Positions 1 through 9,227 of a stretch of 64,000 nucleotides of DNA are shown piece by piece. The notes under the pieces were generated by a model. It was given only the letters and a program-made list of their open reading frames with translations. It searched no databases and was not told the origin of the DNA. This stretch comes from Atopobium sp. oral taxon 416 (lineage in GTDB: Bacteria; Actinomycetota; Coriobacteriia; Coriobacteriales; Atopobiaceae). Location: contig NZ_CP072380.1 in the NCBI RefSeq assembly GCF_018128285.1, forward strand, positions 1,364,001 through 1,428,000, in the 5' to 3' direction. The position numbers and the translations under genes are program-made. Every line of letters starts with the position of its first letter. Position 1 is the first letter of the stretch.

Positions 1-264
1 CACATTCACTTTGAGGTAGCCGGCAACGGCACTATTGACGAGCAGAAAGAAAAATTTGCTCTCCGGATTTTCAATTTCCTTACGCAAGACGTTGGTATCG
101 TATTTGGTATCGAGGAAGCGGGCCATATCATCCGGAGCGATCACCGCATCGAAGGTCCTCTTGAAGGTGACGCGGGAGATCCTCCGAAGCGGTGCAATAT
201 CGTCAGCCGTGACCGCTCTGATCTCCGTCTTCGTGACTTAAGCCCCCTAAGTCTCAAGGTTTAA
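1..264 (+). CDS. 3' end of an unrecognised gene (5' partial)
   Basis: Frame 1 is open from the first base to a TAA at 262-264 and gives the last 87 residues of a protein whose start lies outside the window. The segment is soluble and charged, with a stretch reading GIVFGIEEAGHIIRSDHRIE followed by an Arg/Asp-rich tail. I do not recognise the family. The frame was preferred over an overlapping shorter ORF because it enters from the window edge without a stop and ends just before a hairpin. Function unknown. Confidence 0.5.
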   Translation, partial: HIHFEVAGNGTIDEQKEKFALRIFNFLTQDVGIVFGIEEAGHIIRSDHRIEGPLEGDAGDPPKRCNIVSRDRSDLRLRDLSPLSLKV

Positions 265-270
265 AAGAAA

Positions 271-287
271 CCCCGCTTTGAGCGGGG
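271..287 (-). terminator. Rho-independent terminator after the tRNA pair
   Basis: A 7-bp stem (CCCCGCT/AGCGGGG) with a 3-nt loop. Read on the minus strand it is followed by a T-rich run (TTTCTTTT), so it most likely ends the tRNA-Gln/tRNA-Glu transcript. It may also stop the plus-strand gene ending at 264. Confidence 0.7.
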
Positions 288-296
288 TTGTACGTT

Positions 297-373
297 TGGT
301 AGCCCGTAGCAGGTTCGAACTGCTGATCTCCGCCTTGAGAGGGCGGCGTCCTAGACCGCTAGACGAACGGGCC
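297..373 (-). tRNA. tRNA-Glu (anticodon CTC)
   Basis: The reverse strand starts GGCCCGTTCGTCTAG and folds as a cloverleaf. The anticodon stem CCGCC/GGCGG encloses loop CTCTCAA, so the anticodon is CTC. The T arm carries GTTCGAAC. The 3' CCA is encoded at 297-299. It follows tRNA-Gln by 3 bases and is presumably cotranscribed with it. Confidence 0.93.
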
Positions 374-376
374 ATA

Positions 377-450
377 TGGCTGAGATAGAGAGAGTCGAAC
401 TCCCATTGACGGAACCAGAATCCGCTGTCCTACCATTAGACGATATCTCA
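377..450 (-). tRNA. tRNA-Gln (anticodon CTG)
   Basis: Acceptor stem TGAGATA/TATCTCA, anticodon stem GCGGA/TCCGT and loop TTCTGGT give anticodon CTG. The CCA end is encoded. First gene of a two-tRNA minus-strand unit. Confidence 0.93.
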
Positions 451-487
451 ATGCACTACTCATGCGCCTTTTCAGGTGCGGCTTAGT

Positions 488-516
488 AATATAACTGAGG
501 GGGGAGATTTGTGCAA
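488..516 (-). promoter_or_regulatory. Sigma-70-type promoter for tRNA-Gln/tRNA-Glu
   Basis: On the minus strand a -35 TTGCAC (511-516) is separated by 17 bases from a -10 TATATT (488-493), about 38 bases upstream of tRNA-Gln. Confidence 0.7.
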
Positions 517-705
517 GCGACGATTTGTATAATATCGAAAATTCTGCGCAAGAGCCGTCCTTCATCACATTCTCCCCATAGTCTCACCCGAAGTTTTCGG
601 TCTTTTCTGATTTTTATCCGATGGAAACCCCTACGGGTCATAATTTAAGACACTTACAGTGTGCTTGATAGCAAGAGCACCACGATATGAGAGGAGTCGT
701 GACCG

Positions 706-1866
706 ATGCCGAACGCGCGCAAGCGGGCACACGTCAATCAAAGGCCGAGAGGAAATACGTACAGATCCCCATCCCCTCAGAAGATCGGTGCGGATGAGAA
801 CAAGAGCCGTGCCGCCAAAGGCATGCTCTTTATCATTGCAGTCGTGGGCATCTATGTCCTCTACCTTGTGATTAGCGGGCAGATGGGCACGTTTCTCGAT
901 TCGATGCACCACGTCTCAACCCCGTGGATCATTGGGGCAATCATCTGCTACTGCCTCTACTACGTGGCAGGCGTCTCTTCCTATGCGGTGGCGGTATGGC
1001 TCGACCATGACTCTCCGGTTGGCATCCGTGACCTGATGAGCGTGGAGGCCTCCGGTGCTTTCTTCGGCAACCTGACCCCAGCGCAGATCGGATCGGCTCC
1101 TGCACAGATCCTGCGTCTCACCAATGCGGGCTTGGATGCAGGTGAGGCGACGGGTACCCAGCTGACCCGTGCGCTTATGCTCCAAATAGCTTCAGTTACC
1201 TACAGCCTCATCGTCCTGCTGATCGGATTCATTTCATTCCGCGCCATCTACGGCAATCTGATCTTCCTGGCGCTCGTCGCCTGGGTGATCGGCTTCCTGA
1301 TGATCTTTGCTCAGATCGCAGTGTGCGTCTTTCCGAACCAAGTGATGAAATTCGGTAACGCTGCAGTGAAGACCTTAAGCAAGCGGGGTTGGCTCAAGAA
1401 CTACTCGACTGCCTACAACTTCGTGAACAATGAGGTAGGGGAGCTCTCTGCAGCCTTCCAGCGCGCGACGCAGTCCCACCAGGGTCTCTTCGTTACACTC
1501 GTTATCGACTTCATTCAGCTGACTCTGCTCTACATGATTCCTTGGTTCATCGCGAATGCTTTTGGATGTGACATCAATCCGATCGTCTCCCTCGAGCTCT
1601 GTGCCCTGGTCCAGATGGTCGGTGCGGCAGTGCCCCTGCCGGGCGGTACCGGCGGCGTCGACTTGGCCTGGAACATCTTCTTTGGTCCTACCTTTGGGAG
1701 CCTGACGATGGCAGGATTCATCATGTGGCGTTTCATAGCCTACATCGGTCCGATCTTCTTGGCGATCCCGTTTCTCAACCTGCATTCCCACTCAACCCAG
1801 TCGCTCTATCAGCGCTGGAACGACATCACACACGGCGTGAAGTCAAAGGAATCCCCATTTAAGTAG
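706..1866 (+). CDS. YbhN/LPG-synthase-type integral membrane protein (flippase-like)
   Basis: 386 residues. A basic cytoplasmic N-terminus of about 40 residues is followed by several hydrophobic segments (first near residues 43-60). Two patches typical of the lysylphosphatidylglycerol synthase transmembrane family (PF03706, UPF0104/YbhN) are visible: SGAFFGNLTPAQIGSAPAQI near residue 120, and AAVPLPGGTGGVD near residue 305. There is no C-terminal synthase domain, so this is the stand-alone membrane form, whose members are thought to move lipids across the membrane. Start chosen at the ATG with GAGAGGAG 9 bases upstream. The exact substrate cannot be told from the sequence. Confidence 0.8.
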   Translation: MPNARKRAHVNQRPRGNTYRSPSPQKIGADENKSRAAKGMLFIIAVVGIYVLYLVISGQMGTFLDSMHHVSTPWIIGAIICYCLYYVAGVSSYAVAVWLDHDSPVGIRDLMSVEASGAFFGNLTPAQIGSAPAQILRLTNAGLDAGEATGTQLTRALMLQIASVTYSLIVLLIGFISFRAIYGNLIFLALVAWVIGFLMIFAQIAVCVFPNQVMKFGNAAVKTLSKRGWLKNYSTAYNFVNNEVGELSAAFQRATQSHQGLFVTLVIDFIQLTLLYMIPWFIANAFGCDINPIVSLELCALVQMVGAAVPLPGGTGGVDLAWNIFFGPTFGSLTMAGFIMWRFIAYIGPIFLAIPFLNLHSHSTQSLYQRWNDITHGVKSKESPFK

Positions 1867-1881
1867 TCTGAGTGGTGCAGA

Positions 1882-3178
1882 CTAGGGAAACGATGATTAA
1901 TTCGGCTCGATGAGATCGCTGGGGCCACACGCTGTATGCCATCGGCTTAAAATGTCTTGAACCACACAGTGCCCATACCCACATAGATACCTATCTGTCT
2001 TCTGGATATGGTATAGCTACATCCACGTATTCCTGCATATCCAAAAGGAAGATATGAGCAGCCAGATGAGCTGTTAAGACCTTAAATCCTAAGGTCTAAG
2101 GAGAAAGACCAGACGAGAGGCACACCTGGAGCGGATGGATGCGATCGTTGTGTGGGATAGCTGGATTGCACTGGTAGATACCAGCTACCATAGACAGGCT
2201 CTTGTCAGGCATGTGCGCGCTGCAAAGACGATGCTTTAGGATGTATCTGCTGCAGGCTATGTTTGCTCTCTTAAGACGAGGGAACTTAAAGATGCTATCC
2301 TGGATTGCCACTCCTGGCAGCGCTTCTGTGCACGTAGACCTCATGCAGGCGCAGGTGCCAGATGCGACGACACTTGCGAAGATGCGCCATAGCCTTAAAG
2401 CGGCAGGGATCACGGCGCGGGGTGGCTCCATGGTGGATGTGACCTTCACCTGGGCCCTAAAGCTCCACGAAGAACAAGGACCACACACGTAACCCTTAAA
2501 GCGCACCAGTCCAAGAAAAGGGGAGCCTGGCGTATCGGATACAAGGCACATATTGGCGTAGACGCTGGCAGCGGCCTTGTGCATGCTGTAGAGACGACCG
2601 CTTAGAATGTATCCGACATATCCTGTGGCACATGCACTCGTTAAGGGAAGATGACAGGTTCTGCTGCGCAGACTTTAGGCTATAGAGGTATAGCGAAGCG
2701 CCCTTAAGGTCACAGCAGACCCACACCTCTCATCTATGCGCTAAAGTGTTGCAAGGAAGCCTTCGACTAGAGAGGGCCTTGCCTGTGCACTCTTGTCCAA
2801 GAAGGGTATCGAGTCCAGGAAGGCATCCGGCCGCTCAAAGGCAGAAGCACCCTTCCTTATCGTGAAGCGGCGCTTCGACCCCTTAAGGAAGCGCTACAGG
2901 AGGATAGAGAAGATGCCTGCACACTCAAGTCTGCCTCGCCCGTACAAACCTTACCCATGTGCATCTTTTGCCGGCAGGCTGCACCTCCCGGCTCCCAGCG
3001 TCGCTTGATCTGTCTTGGAGCCTTATTGCGGTGCATGGGGCAGGACAAATGCCAGGATAGCGGCTCTTGCACGTGCTGGATGAGCATTCTTCCCTGCCTT
3101 CCCCGCATACCGGCCTAGAAAAGTCGTGTGGTCGGTCCCCTCTAACACGTTATGGGGCATTAATCATCGTTTCCCTAG
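1882..3178 (+). mobile_element. IS5-family-like element, copy 1 (transposase degenerate)
   Basis: A 1.3-kb element with inverted ends CTAGGGAAACGATGATTAAT (1882-1901) and its complement (3159-3178). The outer CTAG is probably the target duplication. Plus-strand fragments still read as an IS5-type DDE transposase (for example the stretch [19 protein letters not shown] near 2,390-2,450, then remnants of the VGVDA..GLVH..ETTA segment), but stops and frameshifts break it throughout. Removing it makes the gene ending at 1866 and the sdaA remnant convergent neighbours. A second copy lies at 50,803-53,270. Confidence 0.8.
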
Positions 3179-4746
3179 AAATGCAGTCTGTATTTGTGGC
3201 AGAGCTGACAGGCGGTGGGGGTGGCGGCGAGGCCACCCCGGGCGGTTTCCCTCAGGGATTCCGGTAAGGATTGTCCTGTCTCACGCATTGCGTCGACTAC
3301 CTCGTCGAAGGGGATAGGGCCACACACGTTTGCCTGAGCGAGCTGCGCGGCATTGAAGGCGATTGCGATGCCGGCGGCATTACGCTGCTGGCAGGGATAT
3401 TCCACTAGGCCCATCACGGGGTCACAGACTAACCCCTCCAAATTCGTGATCGCGATCGAGGCGGCGTTCAAAGCTTGCTGAGGGGTTCCACCTTGGAGCT
3501 CAATGAGTCCCGCAGCTGCCATTGCGGCAGCGGTACCCACCTCAGCCTGACAGCCTCCTTCGGCACCTGCGATCGAGGCATTCTGAGCGATCAGAAGGCC
3601 GATAGCAGCGGCACACCAGAGCGCACGGGCAAGTGCTCCGTCATCAACTTCAAGCGTCTCCTGAGCCGCAAGCAGGACGCCGGGGACGACCCCGGCGGCA
3701 CCCGCAGTCGGAGCCGCAACAATCACGCCCATCGAGGCAGAGCGTTCAATCGTTGCCATGCGTATGCCATCGAGCGCCTCTGTGTCGCGCTGATGAACGG
3801 CGTAGGGGTTTCCGCGACGCGCTTGGCTTCCCCGTAGAGAAAGCCTCCCAGGGAATGCTCAGGCTGCTCAAGGGCCTCATGGGTTTCGGCGCGCATCGTA
3901 TCGATGATGTTCTTCATCAGCTGATCGGGGATTTTCTTGCTAGAGCGCAGCTTCTGTTCCCGCAGCCGCATCATTCCGGCGATGCTCATCTGTTTGTTGC
4001 GGCAAAGCTCCATAAGCCGATCGGCGCTTGCAAAGTCATATTTGAGGTTGACCCTAAGCTTGAGGGGCATTGCGCCAGGAATATTGACGAGGCTTGCGAA
4101 CTGTACATGAAGCACCTCTTCACAGGCAGCCACCACCTCCTGCGAAGCCGGTTCATCGGTCTCAAAGATGGTATACGCCTCACCTCCGGGCTGCTTTCTG
4201 AAGGTGCGCATTGTCGCGATGTTGAGGTGCTCCTTTGCCAAGATTGCCGTCAAAGCAGAGAGTACGCCTGGGGTATCGGTGTGCGCCACGAAGAGGGTCG
4301 GGTAGTCCCCGGTGATCTTCACGACGACCCCATTGATTTCAGAGATCGAGATGCGGCCCCCGCCTAGGGATTCGCCGCACACTTCCAGGTTCCTGCCGGT
4401 AGTAGTATGCATCGCGAGGGACACCGTGTTGGGGTGGGGTTTGGCCCCGTCTCGTCCTTCGTGGATCTTAAAGGTGAGGCCTGCTCGTATCGCCAAGTCC
4501 AGCGAATCCTTCACCCGGGTATCGTCCGGTGCAAGACCCAACAGCCCTGCAATGAGCGCTCTTACGGTGCCGTGCCCGAGATGCGTTCTGGCGAAGGAGT
4601 TGTAGAGGATGATATCGACTGACTGTAAGTAAGGGAGCACCTGCCAGTGAGCGGGCGGTTAGGGCGATACGCACCGCCCCTGCGGTATGGGAAGAGGAGG
4701 GGCCGACCATAGTGGGGCCGACGATCTCAAATGCAGAGGTGTGCAT
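3175..4746 (-). pseudogene. sdaA: L-serine dehydratase, single-chain beta-alpha form, two frameshifts
   Basis: The order of parts matches one-chain iron-sulfur L-serine ammonia-lyase, which turns serine into pyruvate and ammonia. The beta part begins at 4746 (MHTSAFEIVGPTMVGPSSSH), contains an ACT-like region (VAHTDTPGVLSALTAILAKE), and is followed by the alpha part with SASMGVIVAAPTAGAAGVVP and GAEGGCQAEVG (a cluster cysteine). The frame shifts near 4640, before LPYLQSVDIILYNS, and again at the G run 3805-3808, where one more base would restore PYAVHQRDTEALDGIRMAT. The stop codon lies within the CTAG hit by the IS5-like element. Start ATG has AAAGGA 9 bases upstream. It is either a recent pseudogene or carries sequencing errors. 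Confidence 0.82.
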
Positions 4747-4843
4747 AACTCAGTGTCCTTTCATGTGTGTTGAATTCCTTCCAAGCCTATGGGACAGTGT
4801 GTGCCTTGTCTAGGATTGTTCGGCCAACATAAGATCGCTATGA

Positions 4844-4876
4844 AAAAGCCCGGTACACCGAGGTATACCAGGCTTT
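4844..4876 (-). terminator. Terminator downstream of gltX
   Basis: On the minus strand AAAGCCTGGTATACC and GGTGTACCGGGCTTT form a long imperfect stem around TC, followed directly by a T run. It begins about 20 bases past the gltX stop. Confidence 0.75.
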
Positions 4877-4898
4877 AAAACAATGCTGTAGTCGTTGC

Positions 4899-6389
4899 TT
4901 ATTGGGCAAGCGGCATCGCATTGTCGATGCGGGCAAGGGCACAGGGCTTGCCGAGCAGCTCCAGGGACTCACCCATCGGAGGGGAGACCTGGTTGCCGCA
5001 GACCGCGACACGAAGTGCTCCGTAGAACTTGCGCTTGGAGGTGTCGAGTTGGTCAGGGAGCGGCGCCAATGCAGCGTTGATCTGCTCTGCGTGCCAGTTC
5101 TCCTCGCTTACGCTCTCGAGCGCCCGCTTTGCGGCGGTCAGATAGGACTTGGTGTTGGGCTTCACGATGTTTCTCTTGACGGACTTTTCGTCCAACTCAA
5201 TAACGTTGCCGACATAGAGGAAGCGGCTCTTGTCGATTACATCGGGCATCACGACAGTGCGGGGCTTAAGGACGCTCGCTAAGATCTCATACCACGTGTG
5301 CTCGTGCAGGGTGGAATTCTCAGGCTCGAGCTTGGCGCTCCTGAGCTCCGGAATCAGGATCTTGTCGGCGAATTCACTATCGCTCATTGCCATAATATAG
5401 GTCTGGTTGATCGAGTTGAGCTTCTTGATATCGAACGTGGCAGGATTCTTGCTCACGTGGTCAAGCGAGAACTCTGAGGCTAAGGTCTTGCGTGGCACGA
5501 TCGTGGTCGAGCCGTCCGGGGACCAACCGAGCAGTGCCAGGTAGTTCACGAAGGCGTCGGAGAGGTAGCCCGCATCGCGGTACTCCTCTACCGAGGTAGC
5601 GCCGTGGCGCTTGGAGAGCTTCTTGCCGTCCGGGCCTAAGATCATCGAGATGTGCGCAAAGGTGGGCACCGGCCTGTCGAGCGCCTCGTACACCATCATC
5701 TGTCTGGGGGTATTGGAGAGGTGGTCGTCGCCGCGGATCACATGGGTGATCCCCATCATCGAGTCGTCCACCACCGTAGCGAAGTTGTAGGTTGGGGTCC
5801 CGTCAGAGCGAAAGATGATAAAGTCGTCGAGCTCATTGGCCTTGAAGACCACGTCGCCGTGGATTACGTCGTGGGCCACAACGTCCCCGCGGTCCAGCGG
5901 TACCTTGATGCGGATCGTGTGTGACTCTCCGTTATCGACGCGCGCCTGGGCAACCTCAGGCGGAATGTTCCGGCAGGTTCTGGGATAGCCCTGGAAGGGG
6001 TCGTGGCGCTCCTGGGCAGCTTTTTTATCAGCTGCCAATTTCTCAGGAGAGCAGAAGCAGTAGTAGGCTTTGCCCTCTTTTACAAGCTGATGGGCGGCCT
6101 TCTTATAGATCTCGAGCCGGTCGGTCTGCTTGTAGGGGCCAAAGTCGCCGCCGACCTCGGGTCCCTCGTCCCAGTCGAGCCCGAGCCACCTCATCGCGCG
6201 CAGAATGACCCGCGTATTCTCTTCAGTGGAGCGAGTGGGGTCAGTGTCGTCGATTCTCAGGATGAAGGTGCCGTGGTTGGCACGGGCAAAAGCCCAGTTG
6301 AAAATCGCGGTACGGGCGCCGCCCACATGGAGTTTTCCCGTTGGGGACGGGGCAAAGCGGACGCGTACCAAACGCTTGTCATCACTCAC
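4899..6389 (-). CDS. gltX: Glutamate--tRNA ligase
   Basis: Class I aminoacyl-tRNA synthetase charging tRNA-Glu in the cytoplasm; it may also serve tRNA-Gln in species that use the transamidation route. The HIGH-type motif is seen as FAPSPTGKLHVGGARTA near the N-terminus. The KMSKS-type motif is KKLSKRHGA near the middle. The length of about 496 residues is normal for the family. I chose the GTG at 6387-6389 (V-S-D-D-K-R) because AAAGG lies upstream and the homologous part starts just after. A further in-frame GTG at 6425 would add 12 residues. Single gene with its own promoter and terminator. Confidence 0.93.
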   Translation of the reverse strand: MSDDKRLVRVRFAPSPTGKLHVGGARTAIFNWAFARANHGTFILRIDDTDPTRSTEENTRVILRAMRWLGLDWDEGPEVGGDFGPYKQTDRLEIYKKAAHQLVKEGKAYYCFCSPEKLAADKKAAQERHDPFQGYPRTCRNIPPEVAQARVDNGESHTIRIKVPLDRGDVVAHDVIHGDVVFKANELDDFIIFRSDGTPTYNFATVVDDSMMGITHVIRGDDHLSNTPRQMMVYEALDRPVPTFAHISMILGPDGKKLSKRHGATSVEEYRDAGYLSDAFVNYLALLGWSPDGSTTIVPRKTLASEFSLDHVSKNPATFDIKKLNSINQTYIMAMSDSEFADKILIPELRSAKLEPENSTLHEHTWYEILASVLKPRTVVMPDVIDKSRFLYVGNVIELDEKSVKRNIVKPNTKSYLTAAKRALESVSEENWHAEQINAALAPLPDQLDTSKRKFYGALRVAVCGNQVSPPMGESLELLGKPCALARIDNAMPLAQ

Positions 6390-6465
6390 GAACGAGGCTG
6401 CCTTTCTTACAAGGGTGATGCACACAGGATCTGTGCATCAGTGTGGACAATGAATTCATTGTGCC

Positions 6466-6495
6466 AGTATAGATAAACGCGGAGGCACTGCCCAA
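6466..6495 (-). promoter_or_regulatory. Promoter of gltX
   Basis: Minus-strand -35 TTGGGC (6490-6495), 18-base spacer and -10 TATACT (6466-6471), about 75 bases upstream of the chosen gltX start. Confidence 0.6.
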
Positions 6496-6594
6496 TCGGT
6501 AGCTACAGTTTGTTCACATAAGAAGGCCTGAGATCATGCGTGCCCTGAGCAGTTTTCCCGGCCTACAGAGCATGGACTGACCTGCAGATATGTA

Positions 6595-6609
6595 TGTAAG
6601 TTACTTACA
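6595..6609. promoter_or_regulatory. Perfect 15-bp palindrome, likely TetR-family operator
   Basis: TGTAAGTTACTTACA has two 7-bp arms around one central base. TTAC/GTAA half-sites of this kind are typical operators of TetR-family repressors. It lies about 170 bases upstream of a TetR-type gene, which suggests autoregulation. Confidence 0.6.
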
Positions 6610-6780
6610 ATATTTGGGAAAATTGACTTCGGTTCAAAAGATAAATGCCGGTTAAATATGCAAACAACTGCATAGATGTAAATTTCGATATTTTCAGTCA
6701 AAATTATAGTTCAGCATGCTATAGTGGAAAACACAGCTGGTGCCTCCTGGCACCATATATCTTTAAGGGGTCTTTCACAT

Positions 6781-7527
6781 ATGGCAGAATTGGCGCACAG
6801 TGCGACCGGAGACGTGGCCGTCGGCGTGATGATGGAGATGCACAACGCATTGCAGGCCAGAATAAAACAGAGAAAAGAGTCAAATACGGCCGGCTCCCGC
6901 ATGAAAACGCGCAAAAGTACCCGGACCCGGCAGCGGATCATTGAGGCAGCTCGTGAGATCATCTACGAGCGCGGCAGCATCGATTTCCAGATGAGCGAGG
7001 TGGCGGAGCGCTGCAACATGTCAAAGGGCGCCCTCTACTACTACTTCAAGGACCGCTCTCAGATCGTGAGCGTAATCGATGATTCGATCGGCGATGATAT
7101 AATTAACTGTCTCGAGGAGGCCGTGGTCCACAATGATACAACGATCAAAGCCTTAAAAGAGCTCTGTGACGCCTTCTCCGATGCCCTAACCAAGAATACG
7201 ACCGGGTTCTCGGCGCTGCTCTCTGAGTTCTTCCACAAGGGCTATCAGATGATTGACGATGTCGACTCCCGCTACAGCCAGATGATCTTCTTCACGAACT
7301 ACCTGATCGAGCAAGGCAAGGATCAGGGTGTGATCGAGAAGAGCCTCGACTCATCGCTCATCGCCAACTCCGTGATCGGCGTCTTCATGTTCGCCGCTAT
7401 GTCATACTTGAACGACCGCGGCAAGATGGACCGTGAGGAATTCTCCCGACAGCTGATGCACATCATCTTGCAAGGGGTCTCCCTGAAAGATGTGGATGTC
7501 GACAGGGAACTCCAACAGAATTCCTGA
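6781..7527 (+). CDS. TetR/AcrR-family transcriptional regulator
   Basis: 248 residues from the chosen ATG. A helix-turn-helix typical of TetR proteins spans about residues 45-90 (RIIEAAREIIYERG, then MSEVAERCNMSKGALYYYFK). The C-terminal helical part would bind a ligand and dimerise. The start was taken at 6781 because AAGGGG lies 10 bases upstream; an in-frame ATG at 6724 would add 19 residues. About 40 residues precede the HTH, longer than usual. No transporter or enzyme gene stands next to it in the same operon, so the target is unknown apart from the nearby palindrome. Confidence 0.85.
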   Translation: MAELAHSATGDVAVGVMMEMHNALQARIKQRKESNTAGSRMKTRKSTRTRQRIIEAAREIIYERGSIDFQMSEVAERCNMSKGALYYYFKDRSQIVSVIDDSIGDDIINCLEEAVVHNDTTIKALKELCDAFSDALTKNTTGFSALLSEFFHKGYQMIDDVDSRYSQMIFFTNYLIEQGKDQGVIEKSLDSSLIANSVIGVFMFAAMSYLNDRGKMDREEFSRQLMHIILQGVSLKDVDVDRELQQNS

Positions 7528-7560
7528 TTCTGTCGTGGGGAAGCCCTCTATTGTCGTGAT

Positions 7561-7601
7561 GCTGTGAAGACTGAGTAAAAGCCTTCACAGCTTATTTTTT
7601 T
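7561..7601 (+). terminator. Terminator after the TetR gene
   Basis: GCTGTGAAG and CTTCACAGC pair around a loop and are followed by TTATTTTTTT. Confidence 0.85.
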
Positions 7602-7690
7602 GAACTACATTTAAAAAAGTGTCTGCGCGGTGGTGTAATGTATTACCGCACAAATCGCTCGTCGAGAGGCACCGCATGCAAAGGTGCAGT

Positions 7691-7846
7691 GCTTAAGAGC
7701 CGAGGGACCGAGCCCGATGACGCTCCGGCAACCCGCCTCATACGCGTAGAGGAAGGGTGCCAATTCTCGGCAGGCTTAGAGCCTGGAAGACGGGGACAAT
7801 ATGTGTGTCGCTCATAAAGTCCCCTGGAAAGAAGGGGGCTTTTTTC
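7691..7846 (+). promoter_or_regulatory. SAM-I (S-box) riboswitch with terminator, upstream of metK
   Basis: The aptamer shows conserved SAM-I blocks in order: AAGAG, GAGGGA, GCCCGATGA, CCGGCAACC and GGTGCCAATTC, with a P4 hairpin CAGGC/GCCTG. A hairpin of CCCC and AGGGGG pairing with a T6 run (7816-7846) follows as the expression platform. It ends 43 bases before metK. By analogy, bound S-adenosylmethionine would allow the terminator to form and lower metK expression. Confidence 0.9.
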
Positions 7847-7888
7847 ATGAAGCTCCGAACATAGGATCGAGGGAAAGCGAGGAGTGTA

Positions 7889-9136
<1,248 letters not shown>

Positions 9137-9167
9137 GCCTGTTTGCTCGAATAGAGTGGTACTGTAA

Positions 9168-9206
9168 TAAAGCCAGTGGGGATACGATGTCCTCACTGGC
9201 TTTGAT
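9168..9206 (+). terminator. Terminator after metK
   Basis: AAAGCCAGTG pairs with CACTGGCTTT around a short loop. The following bases are only moderately T-rich. Confidence 0.7.
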
Positions 9207-9227
9207 TGTGTTGAGAGGGGAGCGTAT

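Noticed and set aside
3633-4367. Programmed frameshifting in the serine dehydratase gene
   Set aside because: Family members are read in a single frame and no frameshift signal or conserved double-frame region is seen; slippage or error is simpler.
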